Assembly: GCA_004123355.1 (NCBI GenBank)
Contig: SCHM01000005.1
Span: 248,001 to 312,000, forward strand
Length of the DNA: 64,000 bases
Direction: 5' to 3'
Origin: Amphirosellinia nigrospora
Taxonomy: Eukaryota > Ascomycota > Sordariomycetes > Xylariales > Xylariaceae
Positions 34,722 to 48,342 of the stretch are shown here, piece by piece. The notes below the pieces were generated by a model. It did not search any database and was not told the origin of the DNA. It saw only the letters and a list, made by a program, of their open reading frames with translations. The position numbers were made by a program, and so were the translations under genes. Position 1 is the first letter of the stretch, and each line of letters starts with the position of its first letter.

Positions 34722-37700
34722 CTTGTCCTGAGTAATTTAGTTCCTTCGAAAGTGATATTATTGGGGCGTTGAACGCTGATACGGCTGAGGAACTGCGTGG
34801 TGTGTAGATTGAAGATGAAGATTTGTTGAGTCCCGATGATGTTTAAGTAGCCAGCCAAAGTAGCCCTCTATACAAGTACACACCGACAATTTGATCGGCC
34901 CCATCCATTTCTTCCTCGTGTTCCGGATTCACGCGGCACCCGTTGTGGGCGGGCTCGCCATGAACGGCCTCTCCAGGACCCTGCCCCGATGCCCGGTAAC
35001 GGTTAGCGGTTGTCGGTTTGAGTGCTGACTCGAGCAACCTGGTCATTAGTCGGGGGATAGCTAGAAATGCGCTAACTAGACAATTGGCTTATTTGCCTTC
35101 ACTGGCGTTGCTTCATGTAGTTAGTTACATGTCTATTCCTGGCTTAAGCGACGCTGATCTGATTCGAGAGATAATGTTGTTGGTTATATAATGTTTCCCT
35201 GCCGATGACATGGCTCAATAGGTTCAAGTGCTACACGATGTCGTTATCAGATAATACTATACAAGTGCAACGGACTACTATAGATCTCCCTCTACGGCAT
35301 GATTAGTGTGTGATTACCAATCCTTGAGTTTCTTACCTACTTGCATGATCTGTAGTTGGCAGGCGATGTGTTAACGAGCACTATCAGCTAATATTATCTG
35401 CTAGTCGGCGAGAAAGTCCCCGACGATGCCGATGTTGCCATTGCTAACCAAATGTTTGCCATCGACGGCCCACTTGGTACCCTGACCACGCCACCCCCGG
35501 ACGCCCACCGGAACCAGCCCCGTATAAGTTTGATGTAGATAAACAAGTAACTTATGTCGGGTTTCTACAGCCCATTCGCCTAGCCGAATTTCGATTCGGC
35601 CGACTCTGCCGACCATATTTACACTAATCACAGTTCAGTTTCGGTAGCTGAGAACAGTCCGAGTCCGAAATACTCTCCAATTAGTTAAGTGCTGTAATCT
35701 TTTTCACAGCAAACTTGTTTACCCCGCCGGCAGATCGCGAGCTCCGCACTGGTTTCTAGAAGCAGTGACTGATAATATGCCCTTACGATAACGCGACAGA
35801 ATCCCCTCTAGTTAGGACGGGACACTCTCAACAACTAATCAGTTCGAAAGCCCAGTAGCCGATTAATTTTGGGATATTAGAAACTTTATGATAATATGCT
35901 CACAGCTCGAAAGTGCAGCATGTCGGCCTACTACCTCTGATTCTAGATGTAGGCGACTCAAAGCACATATTTTCTCATCTTGCTCGAATGTTAACCTATG
36001 ACGTATCCGCAATTGGGCAAGAATATATGCATTTAACGTTTAAATCCACTCTTAATGTTCCTATCATGTTGCCTAGCTAATCACTGACTCATACCGTAAT
36101 TGAGGGTGGAGCCTGACATCAATACAGATATAGCACCAGGCCCCATGTAACGCATTGCTTTGCTGGCAAGATTCTAATATAACTACCACCCTACCGCTTG
36201 GCAATTTCATGTCTCCCATCATGTAAACCAATAAGTGGTAAAAGATTTATCAATCGCGTTATCTAGGAACAATTTCAGAAGTTCCTCTGAGTTTATCCCG
36301 ACGTCTCTCTGAGGCATTAAATCAGAGACATCATGCATCACACTCTAAAAATGCTATGCCGAGTTGCGACAAACGTGCCTCTGCAATACGGAACACACAT
36401 CTGCATCGTTAGGACTAGCCTACGAGATAATTGTGACCCCTTCGGGCAATAACGACAGTCCTCTCGTATCCCCGCTACCAACTCCGAAGCGCCTTGTTGT
36501 CCGCAACCACTTATTGCACGTTAGAATCGTAATAGTTACACGTTATTCATTATTCATTAATTATTCCTCGTCATATTCTCTTCCTCGATCTTTTCGGTAT
36601 ACTTCCTATTGATGAGTAGAGACTTTTAACTATGTTCAAGTCTTCGGCAGCCTGATTCACACTATACACATATCTGTTGGGCCTTTTATCGTTTAGAAGA
36701 TCTTTGATAAACACTCATTACAATCAATTTCTCCGCAAATACCGCTCCTACGACTCGAATATCTACCAGATCCGTCTAGATCGTTGCCACTCTTACATAG
36801 CATCGGTGATTGTATGAGCCACCTTCTCAGGTGATGTAATTGGTGTATAGGATGAGATGGTCGCGGACTTTCGGCTAAATCTAAATTCCGTCTAACCACA
36901 ATGTCTAAGATCAGTCATCCCACACCTTATAGGTCACTCCCTATAACGTACGGTTTTTGGAACGCGCCTCCCACAAAGGATATTTTAGTAGATTTATACT
37001 TACCGGCTCACCCGCGCGCTACTAACGTTGCCGGTCCTATCAATCGGCTCATCTATTCCAATTAGAGGCTGTGGTAAGATGTATAGTCATGTGCCTCGCG
37101 GGGAGATAGCTCCTAACGGTCAACGTCTTCGCCTTGCAAGTTCACTGGACTAGCGTTGGTAATATGAAGACCCAAAAACATTCAACTCGCAGATGTTACA
37201 ATAATCTGGCAATTATGTGTCTTTTAACATCATTAATCAAACTTTTCGTCTTACACGAATCATACCATTTTGCACTTAGAAATCGTCAATCTTGCTTATC
37301 TAGTTGCCAACAAGGTGAATGCAGCGATTGCAACTCATATTCTACGCATAACAGCTGGACAAACCCGTTGAATCCGAGGAGAAACCCTCTATCGAACTTG
37401 TCCGCAGTGGAGGGTAATATCGCATGACGGGCGAAGCAATGGTCAGAGCTTTTGATCTTAGCTAACATAAGCGTTTCGTTGGACTCGCTGACGTGTTTAA
37501 CAAACGCAAGGGAGAAAGTTCAACAGTCATGATGAAATGAAAAGGGAGTGCATATTATGCGTGTGAGCCATAAAAGCTATAGAATCCAGGGGCCGGCCCC
37601 TCGAGGCTGAGACACACGAGATTCTATTGGCTGCGATAGATTGTAAGATAAATGACGTCTGCAAATGACTTGCCACGCACCATAGGCTCTCCCTTGACGG

Positions 37701-37912
37701 GGATACTTCACAGTGATAAGTTTTACACAGCATCAGAGTTCCATTGGTTCTAAACGTGTGTCTGAGAATGGAACTGCTGCCCTATTTAATCCCACAATTT
37801 GCCCGAAACCAAGCAGGTTAAAGTATATATGATGGCGAAGTCCCTTGGTGTCTTTAGAGAAGTAAATCCACGTAGAACTATCATCCTCTATGTTTTTTTC
37901 TCAACCTTTACT
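34722..37912. other. 3.2-kb gene-poor stretch
   Basis: No gene I can support. A 76-codon minus-strand frame (35401-35631) ends in a compositionally protein-like VDGKHLVSNGNIGIVGDFLA and could be the remnant of a gene. A 12-base palindrome GGGGCCGGCCCC lies near 37592. Otherwise AT-rich and random-looking. Confidence 0.4.
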
Positions 37913-39380
37913 ATGAGTACCAATCCATCATTTTTTCCTGGGTGGTATTGTGATTGGAAAAATTGCAAAAAGCCAGCTGTTTATAGAGAGGGAGACTGTG
38001 CTCTCTGTAACAGACGCTTATGTCGAGCTCACCTATTGAACAGACGGCACAACTGTCCGAATCCACAGGTTTGTGGTTCTCTACTCTTAAGATACGAGTT
38101 GGGTACATTATTTATTTTTGTAGGATAACTTCGATGAATTTGTCACGCAATTAGCGGCAGTTGAAGCTCGTCAGTTGGACCTACTATGCTCTAGAATTGA
38201 CCCCGCCAAACTGTGCGCACACGCTTCGAGACTTAGGGAAGGAATCAATTGCACCGTCGACTTATCCAAAGAAACCTTATCGTCTATGATGGGCAACTGG
38301 AACTGTCACGCAGAAATCACCTTCGAAGATGGCGTGAAGTGGCTCGCACGGTTTCGTCTAATTAGCATTTCGACAGCTCCGCAGGAAGCTCATGATTATG
38401 TTCTTAGGAGCGAAGCGGACACCATGGATTTCTTACAAAACTTCACGTCCGTCCCCTCGCCAAAGATTTTTGGCTGGAAGAGCGAATCCGATCCACTTAA
38501 CACAGTCGGGCGAGTCGGTTACATCCTAATGGAAAAGCTGCCGGGGAAACCGTTAGATTGGAAAGCGGCGACCGTGCAGCAGAAAGAGAAAGTTATGCAG
38601 CAGCTAGTCGACATCTTTATTGAGATCGAGAAGCATCATTTCCCTGCAGCAGGCTCTCTTGTTATATCGAAAGACCGATTGCCATACGTAAAATATTTCG
38701 CTCATGAATCGATCTACTGTAGAAAACATACAAAACCCCTAGGCCAATTCTTTTCCTCATGGGCGGGGACGCAAAGTATTATCAATTTATATCTTGAGAT
38801 GATAGCAAGTGGCCGGATAGGAGTAAGAAACCCGATAGATGTGTTCCTCGTGCACCGCTTTCGCTTGGATCTCCTAGAAAACTTTGGGAAGGACCTGTTT
38901 ACAGGAGGCGAGAAGTATTACCTCAAGCACATGGACGACAAGGGAGATCACATTATTGTGAACGATGATTTCGATATCGTTGGTATCATAGATTGGCAGT
39001 GGAGTCAATTTACTGAAAAGGGGGACGCCTTCTCCGCCCCATGTATGATGTGGCCTGAAGACAAGTTCTATGAAGGCTCTAATGACCTGTCTGAGGAAGA
39101 GCTACGACTTGCAAAAATCTTCTGCGAAAGGGGTCGCGCCGCCGATCTATCCAAGTGTGTTCTAGAGGGACGAAAGCTACAAAGACTATACTTTGCTCTT
39201 GGTCCTAATACTCGCACCCATGAGGATCGAGAGACGTTGATCAAGCTCTTTATGGGACTCAAGCAAGCCTTCGAACCCATAGAGGAAACATGGGAAGAAT
39301 GGCGGATCAAGGCGCTGGACAGGTGGGAGGATGACGAACTGCTACAAATTCTGTTGCGTAAGTATCCGGATAGCATCTGA
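37913..39380 (+). CDS. AN1-type zinc finger fused to an aminoglycoside-phosphotransferase-like kinase
   Basis: Exon 1 (37913-38068) encodes a complete AN1-like finger: C-x4-C-x10-C-x2-C-x4-C-x2-H-x5-H-x-C over residues 12-48. A 55-base intron (38069-38123) joins in phase to exon 2, an APH/choline-kinase-like domain: EITFEDGVKWLARFRL (Lys strand region), VGYILMEKLPGKPLDW (hinge), YYLKHMDDKGDHIIVNDDFD (catalytic loop) and IVGIIDWQWSQF (metal-binding Asp). The loop keeps His and Asp of H-x-D-x4-N but has His where Asn is expected. 470 residues, no frame errors. AN1 fingers elsewhere bind proteins of the ubiquitin/stress systems; APH-like enzymes phosphorylate small molecules or proteins. Substrate unknown; not necessarily drug resistance. 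Confidence 0.85.
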
Positions 39381-40105
39381 GACATTGGAGAATAAGGAAA
39401 TAAGAGCAGCAGCGTTGGAGTATATACTAGAAATCTCCTATTTCGAATTAGAAAGATAGTCCTTCATAGCCCCCTTAACTCCGTAGAAGGATTGTTATAG
39501 ATTGAACATCTTGCAAGGCACCTACAGAAACTCTTTTTCCATATAGTGATAATGAAGTAGTATGGATGGCACTCAAGGCCCAACTATCCCTAGGGACACA
39601 ATAGAAAAACACTCTCTTATTATCCAGCTTACCTATCTTAATTTTCCTCTCACTATCTTAAATATTTAATTGAATAAGTCTAGCATTGAATGAGCAAGAG
39701 TAGATTTACGCAAATTTAGTAAAATCTTTCTAACAGGCTTCAAAATAATACAATTACAATAAAATGGGAGCCCCTCATGGAAAACTTAAATCAGAACAAT
39801 AGCGAACTCAAAGGTCTTCCTTTGATTGAATGCCAGTCTCTTATATTACCCCGCGTTTCCTCGGCTTTCTGGGGTAATTAGTGCGACCCCCTGCACACTC
39901 CACCATGGGCCGAGGTTCGTTTCCTTGTAAGTAACGTCAAGTTACAGGGATACTAACATCAGCTCTTGGTCTCTTGCTTGATTCACCACATGAAGATAAT
40001 CTACCCTCATCTTATACATATTCGTGTGCATACATAGACGCCGTCTTTATTATTTGCGGCTAATTAGATAACTATTAATTATTCTATCATCACGTGTTTA
40101 TCATC
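39381..40105. other. intergenic
   Basis: AT-rich spacer with no gene; promoter of the acyl-CoA dehydrogenase gene at its right end (CACGTG at about 40091, 15 bases before the start codon). Confidence 0.45.
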
Positions 40106-41692
40106 ATGACCGCGCCAATCCCTTTCTCGGAGCCCGCGTGGTTGATGGGACTCCCGTCAGCACACTATACAGATTCTCACCGTAAATTCCAAAAGGCCAT
40201 TCGACCATTCATCCAGAAACACCTGCTAGAACGCTCAATCGAATGGGACAAGAACGAGACCGTTCCAGAACATGTCTTCCAGGACTTCGCCAAGGCCAAC
40301 ATGTTGGTCCCGCGTTGCCGGCGCCCCTGCCTGTCGACTGGCTGAAGCGCCTGGGCATCCATGAGCTGCTGGGCGGCATCAAGGTCGAGGACTTTGACTA
40401 TTTGCACTCGCTCATCTACACCGACGAGATGGCGCGTGGCGGTCTTGCCGGCCCGTCCGGGAGCTTGACTACGGGTATGGCGTTTGGCGTCCCGCCCATC
40501 GTCAAGTTTGGAAACAAGCAGGTGCAGGAGAGGTCCTCCCGGAACTCTTGACGGGCAAGAAGAGGTGCTGCATCGCCATCACGGAGCCGGACGCCGGAAG
40601 CGATGTCGCGAACATCACCACTACTGCTGTTAAGAGCTCCTGTGGGAAGTATTACATTGTGAACGGGGCGAAGAAATGGTAAGTGCCTTCCTTGTTCATG
40701 CTCTCGTATTCAATTGTGCCCCTCGATTGATACGATTGCTAACGAGAGCGCGTAGGATCACAAACGGCATCTGGTCAGACTACTCAAGCATGGCCGTGCG
40801 GACGGGACCGCCGGGGTCGGGAGCCGCGGGCCTGTCTCTGTTGGTTGTTCCGTTGAAGAATCACCCCGGTGTCAGCATGCGCCGGCTCAAGGTGGCGGGC
40901 CAGGTATCGGCCGGGACGACGTATATCGAGCTCGACGATGTCAAAGTCCCGGTTGAGAATCTCCTCGGCGTGGAGGGTATGGGAATGCGCTACATCATGA
41001 CCAATTTCAATCATGAGCGCTTGAGCATTGCTGTTGGCGTTACTCGACAGGCTAGAGTCGCGCTTTCGGCCGCTTTCGAATATGTCATGAAGCGTGAGGC
41101 TTTCGGGAAGCCTCTGAGTAAGTGTAGTTCCGCATGTCATCTCTCCCTCTCTGCAAAAGACTTCTTCGCGTAGCGAATACTGCGATAACCCAATTTTAAT
41201 TCCTACAGTAACCTCATTCTGATCGTTGACGCAGTGGACCAACCCGTCGTTCGCCACCGACTAGCCAAAGCCGGAGGTTTGCTGGAGAGCCAATGGGCCT
41301 GGGTAGAGCAGTTCGCCTACCAGATGACGCAGATGCCGAAAGACGACGCCGACCGCGAACTAGGCGGGATGACCGGGCTTCTCAAGGCGCAGGCCGGCAT
41401 GGTCCTCCGTGAATGCGCAGACACCGCCGTCCTCTTGTTTGGCGGCAACGGTTTCACCCGTAGTGGACAGGGCGAGCTGGTGGAGAGTAAGTCATTTCGT
41501 CGTAAATGCGTTTTAATAAGCTTCGCACGTATGTTCGGCTAACAGATCTCCTTGATAGTGATCTACCGCGAAGTCCCGGGCGCGAGGATCCCCGGAGGCT
41601 CGGAAGATGTCCTCTTAGACCTTGCGGTAAGGCAGCTTGTTAAACTGTACCAAGCTAAGGCGAAAGCCCTCGAGACGAAGGCGAAAATCTAA
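40106..41692 (+). CDS. acyl-CoA dehydrogenase family protein
   Basis: Flavoprotein oxidoreductase of fatty-acid or branched acyl-CoA oxidation. Start at 40106 (MTAPIPFSEPAWLMGLPSAH). Exons 40106-40678, 40756-41117, 41235-41486, 41559-41692, all GT-AG. Motifs: AITEPDAGSDVANITTTAVK (FAD-binding loop), YYIVNGAKKWITNG, LGVEGMGMRYIMTNFNHERL, AFEYVMKREAFGKPL and the C-terminal LLFGGNGFTRSGQGELVE then YREVPGARIPGGSEDVLLDL. Two missing bases in exon 1 (near 40313 and 40528) would restore 440 residues, normal for fungal paralogs. No clear peroxisomal tripeptide: the tail is ETKAKI, so cytosolic or mitochondrial location is open. Fungi have several such paralogs; acyl specificity cannot be told. Confidence 0.9.
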
Positions 41693-43237
41693 GTTTTGCT
41701 GGTGTTGGGATGATCTGGGCTGCGGGAGAACGGTTTGTGTTGCTAATTACACGTCTACAACATCACAGTTGTTTTCAAGTATTGGCATTCGGACTTGATC
41801 TCTCAATGCCTAGGTGGTCAATCAAAGATATTAGCGTACCAGAAATGTACAAATACGTATAATTGTAGTACTATATTCTATCTCTTTGCCCTGTCAATAA
41901 GTCTCGAGAGCAAGAGACTATACGATATGTAAACAATTCGGATGAAATGAATGTGATAGGTACATAAGAGTGACCAATTGCATGGCCGAGTATAAGTTAT
42001 AATAATGGTTACTAGCTCCTAAAATTATGAATATTCTAGCTTGAGTGAAATACTATTCGAGAACCCATTCCCCCCCACCAGTACCGCATGCAACCTCGTC
42101 ACCCAACCACTACTTTGAGCCTAATTGTTTATTCACTGACCGAATTAGCACATTTGAAAAAATTGGTATCGTCCAATACTCTACTCGTTTCATTCTCTCT
42201 CGCAGTGATAACGACTTCTACATCTCCGTTCGGTCTTCGCGGCAGCACATACCAGGCGCCATCAAACTGACCTCGTGGGATCTTAGGTAGCTCTCATGCA
42301 ACGACAAACATCGATGATCTGTCCCATACATCACAGAGCCCTTGCCAATTGATATAACTTTGGCGAGGCCTCTCGAGTTTCTGTGGCGACGGCAGTCTTA
42401 CCAGGTAGCAAGTGAAGGGCATGGCCTACTGTGCCCCATAAAACAAGGAATAATCACAAGAAACAGACACAAAGGCATAGTTACACAGACATGAACAAAT
42501 TATATATATTTTGATGAGAGTAGTATCGAGATCCCCCGGGCAAGAACAAGTGTCTATTGTCTACCACAAGTAGGAGTTCTCCATAGGTCAGATCGTGAAG
42601 GTGATATAAACTAGGCGCGGGTTGGGATATGACGCTTAGAGACAGGAGTAGAACGAATTGCATCTGTTGGCGACACTGGCACCAAGTGGTCGTCAATGCC
42701 CAGGGTACTATAATATAGTATTTCTGTTAAGACCAGAGTCTAGTAATGACCTACGAGCTCTTGTACATCTATAGGGGCAACATATTGTGAAACAAGCTGT
42801 AATAAGAGATTTGTTTAAATTTAGGCGTAGAAATTCGTAGAGTAGTTCAACTATGAGGTCGGGTTGTGTTGTATCGATATTAGTTCATGGCGATTAAAGA
42901 TCCTCATATGAAATGCACAAAATATATCTATAACTGTACATCGAGTCATTCACATACCGAAGTCAATCCCGTTTCTCGTCACACACACGAGTAACCGCTA
43001 CATGTAAATCTGGCGAGAATAAAACTTCAGCTATTCCAGAGACCCTCTTGCAAGCAAGGCTTCAGCGAAGAGAACATGCCTATTCTCACGAGCACCTCAT
43101 TAAGTGCTAAAATATAGTACTTCTAGTCAAGACTAAATAGTCAAACGTAACATGTCATCAAGGTAACGAGGCTCCACTGATTAAGGTTTCTTATATAAAA
43201 AGGCTAAAAAAAGATGTAATAATGATTAGGTACAACG
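41693..43237. other. AT-rich intergenic with a partial duplication
   Basis: Contrasts sharply with the GC-rich GT90 gene next to it. No gene seen. Its right third holds a degenerate copy of the GT90 3' end (separate entry). Confidence 0.5.
42705..43010 (-). repeat. degenerate tandem copy of the GT90 gene 3' end
   Basis: The sequence ATCCCGTTTCTCGTCACACA occurs at about 42966 and again at about 43267 inside the GT90 last exon; similarity runs on into the downstream flank, where ATATAGTA-TTCT is followed by AAGAC at both about 42712 and 43112. The duplicated piece covers the last 15-17 codons plus the 3' flank, diverged mainly by transitions and indels. Confidence 0.65.
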
Positions 43238-45121
43238 CTACGTCAAGTCATCCACATACCCAAGCCGATCCCGTTTCTCGTCACACACGCGCGCAAACTC
43301 TAAAAGCAACCTCCACACATAGAGCAGCATGTCCTCCCGCCTCAGCACCTTGTTGCTCCAGGCCCGGCCCTCCTCGGCGATGAAGTTGGCGGCGCGGTCG
43401 CCGTCGGCGTCGCGCGTGAAGAAGTCGAGGATGGCGTACAGGTCCCGCAGGGTGTTGTCCATGGGGACGAAGTGCAGCCACGGCACGAGGCGGTCGTCGT
43501 GCCACTCGGCGTAGATGCTCGCCTTGACGGGCAGTGACGTCGACAGCAGGAAGCCCCGGAACCGCGCGCTGAAGCTGTTGCCGTCGACGTCGGGCATGAA
43601 CTTGTTCCGGTACTGCTCGCGCATCGGGATCCCCGCCACCGTCTTCAGGTACGGCGTCACGTAGTCGCAGTCGCCCGCCGGGAAGCACAGCAGCTCGGTG
43701 AACCCGGCGTCCGCGAGGCCGTCGATCCACTTTGCCACGGTCCCTTCCCTGAGCTTCGAGAAGCCGTACGTCTCTGAGGACGGCATCGTGAATGTCTCTA
43801 CGCTCCGCCCCTCGCTCGCCTCGGCCCGCGCCACCGTGCTCCCGTTCAACATCTGCACGAGCCGATGGCGCTGGAAGTGCCGCCAGTTCTCCGCCTTGTT
43901 GCGACCTCCCGAGGCTACGCCACGCCATACCGCGCCGTCCTTCTTATCCTGCCACGGCGGCCCGTGCGAGTCGCCGCCCGAGTACATGGGTCGTCGGTGA
44001 GGTACATGGCGCCGGGATCAGGATATCGTTATTCGTCGTCAGCTTGCAACCTCCGAACAGCGGCACCAGTTCTTTGGACGTCGCCATGCTCAGCGGCTCG
44101 GCAAAGGTCCCGTGTAACCCCCGCAAGTGCGGCTGGTGGCACGGATCCAGCGACGCCGTGTAGTTCCGCACGTACCCCTCGTACGAGTACTTGGGCTGCC
44201 AATCGTCGCCCGGGAACTCGGGGGCCCTTCGAACGTTTTCAACCCTCCCGCTTTCCTCGCCAGCGAGTCCGGCGCACACGCCGCACGCGTGAGATCCCAG
44301 TAACTCCCCGAGAACCACTTGGGGTCCGGAAGCTTCTTATCCCCCTTGGCATCCAGCGCCGCGAGCCCCGTGTACCTCCGCACCGTCTCGTTCCGCGAGC
44401 GCAGCAGCGCGCGCGAGCCCCTCTCCTTCTCCAGCAGCGCGGCGACGTCCTCCCAGGGCGCCATGATGCGCGACTCGTCCATCATGTTGACGGGCATGTC
44501 GACGTCGGGCAGGAACGGCGCCGCCTCCTCGACCAGGCCCGACCAGAGCTGCAGCCACGGCACGTGGCCCTCGGTGTCCCCCGTCGTGTTGACGCTGCCG
44601 TTGCGCACGTTGACGACGAAGTCCCACCCCGCCGCCCGCGCGGCCGTCTTCCGCGCGTCGACGCCCCAGAATGGTGCGATGTCCCCGTACACGCGGTCGA
44701 AGAAGGATTCCACGATGATGGCGTCGTGCGCCAGGGCGTAGGCGACCCAGTCTCCGAAACCCGGGGGCGGATGCCGTCCGCGGCGCGCGCGATAACGGGC
44801 CGCCGCCGTCGCGACGTCGTGGCTTCGCTCCTTGAGCAGGTTCGCGTGCAACACGTGTGCCTCGCCGATCAGGTCGTCGATGGGGTGCGTCCGCGTCGTG
44901 GCCGTCTGATTCCAGAAGAAGTCGAAGTACCGCGACGTCGAGCCGATGTACTCGTGCAGGAAGCCGTCGGGCTGGTTGAGCAGGAGGTATCCAGTCGTGA
45001 CAGACACCGAGATGAGGAAGGTGGCGGCCGCGTATTGCAGGAGTTGGCGCCATCGTCCGGCGAAGAGCCGGCTATCGGGCAGGTCCTCCAGCCATCGGCG
45101 GAGGCGGCTCGCGCCCAACAT
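43238..45121 (-). CDS. GT90 family (CAP10-domain) glycosyltransferase
   Basis: Type II membrane protein with anchor LLQYAAATFLISVSVTTGYL (about residues 27-46) after a basic N terminus, then a luminal domain. The CAP10/GT90 region carries GIHLR-free but typical blocks: DLTRAACAPDS, ELVPLFGGCKLTTNNDILIP, MYSGGDSHGPPWQDKKDGAV, WRGVASGGRNKAENWRHFQR HR, and the C-terminal YRNKFMPDVDGNSFSARFRG with FLLSTSLPVKASIYAEWHDD. GT90 enzymes transfer xylose or glucose in wall or capsule synthesis (Cryptococcus Cap10/Cxt1 relatives). Three C/G-run frame losses (near 44220, 44005 and 43988) restored give about 628 residues. No intron. Very GC-rich compared with its flanks. Confidence 0.88.
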
Positions 45122-45966
45122 CGAGCCTTCGTTATTTGGGTGTTCGAGACGGCTATTGAGTCGGTAGGGGCGGGGGGGTGAGTAAGCGGTTTATTAAGTT
45201 GGCGTGTTTATTATAACCTCATCGTGGTGGTGATGTTCGCGACGAAGTCGACAATGAGGGTCGCGATTTTACAACTACGTTGGAAGTGCTTAAACTGCAG
45301 CTAGCGACTTGAGGTATGCAGCTTTAATTAATTAAGGGATCTTTTTTTGCTAAGTGCTTAAATTTTACGCCCGCATTGGGGGATCCATTGTCAGCGTTGC
45401 CAGGCAGGCAACGATAAAGAGCCCCCATATCTCCCTTACCCCTTGCTGACTGCAACCCCAACCCAAGCCCAGAGTGGTAGGTGGGTGGAGATGGGGGATC
45501 GCGGTAGCGCAGTAGTCTGCATGGCCTCATTTGCGATCACGACAGGGGGGCGTGGGGTTCTGGTTCGTATTGTATATTAATTAAATGGCGGGGGGCGTTT
45601 TGTGGTGGCACGGCATGCGGCGCATATTGCTTTTCAGTATTTTATATGAGTTTGTTATAAAATGAGTTACACTGGATTAAGTCTCAATTCTTGAATGAAT
45701 TGTTTACAGGACTCAAAACATAGATGCTGGTGGTATTCAACGTACTACCTAAAGGAGGTGGTTGTGTAATGGCTTTTAAGACACATGTTTTGGTTATACG
45801 GGCGTTACACCAGTTCGTATAAGTATCCAGGCAACTGGGTCTCATCCCTTCGCTGTTTCACGACAACAACAACAATAATGCACTCGAGAATACTAGCCTC
45901 GTGACATTGAACTAGATAAGGGCTAGGCTAATAACCTCTGACTACAAATCCACAAGATCAATCGAA
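45122..45966. other. intergenic
   Basis: GT90 promoter side and GH30 3' side. A short inverted repeat GTTGCCAGGCAGGCAAC lies near 45398. No gene. Confidence 0.5.
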
Positions 45967-47578
<1,612 letters not shown>

Positions 47579-48342
47579 TTAGAGCGATTGTTGGTAGTGT
47601 GAAAACGCGTTTCCCCAGGAATATCACATAGTCGCAATGACAGCACCAAGTGAGCTTCCAATATATATCTACAGCATGAGCGTTCACGGTTGTTTTACGC
47701 GTCTTGGTATCGACCAGCCGGTAGAATGAATAATGAATCAAAATAGCACAACGACCGGGCTTGCTTCCCAATAGATATTACGCCCGCTCACTTCTACTGC
47801 TCTGCGAACCCATTTTGCCGGGTCTCGCCCGTGGCGGATGGTCGCTTTTCGACTAGGCGGCATTTTACATTGGAGATTAGAAATAATCCCGACTGGCTTT
47901 CCTCCGCCTCCTTTATAGAAGTAGTGGCGGAGAAAAGGGCGCGGCTAAATCCATAGAATGCCCACGCTTGGCGGCCCAAGATGGTGATGCACCATAGAGA
48001 TTATTGATGGAAAATAAAACCTCTAGAACTGCTCATGCTAGTAGGTAATTATGGTCAAAGGGTATGCTGGTGTCTTGTGTATCGCGAACGAAGATTTGTT
48101 AAGATTGATGAATCACTTACTCATCGGCGAAATGGGAAAGATCTCATATAATACACGGCTGAAGCGGCGGTAATGGACAAAGTTGTGTGTTTAATTCCCA
48201 CTCGCCAAAAATAGAGGTATATGAATCCATATATCAATTTCAGGTGTTAGCCTATATATGGCCGACATCGAGTCGTAAATATCAAGTATCCATGTGCGGT
48301 CTGGTGATGACACAATAGTGCGTTTAGTATTTGAAGGATAGA
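47579..48342. other. intergenic
   Basis: GH30 promoter side and EXO5 3' side; no gene seen. Confidence 0.5.

Noticed and set aside
37913-39380. Reading the APH-domain gene as an antibiotic-resistance determinant
   Set aside because: The APH fold is widespread in fungal proteins of other function; the AN1 fusion and altered loop give no support for drug modification.
20568-41692. A secondary-metabolite cluster made of the methyltransferase, sulfotransferase-like gene and acyl-CoA dehydrogenase
   Set aside because: No polyketide synthase, peptide synthetase, terpene cyclase or cluster regulator is present and the three genes are more than 10 kb or 6 kb apart, separated by HET genes and LTRs.
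43281-45181. Long open frames on both strands across the GT90 gene (up to 438 codons)
   Set aside because: Caused by the high GC content of this gene; they are Arg/Pro/Ala-rich and unlike any family, while the GT90 frames match a known domain.
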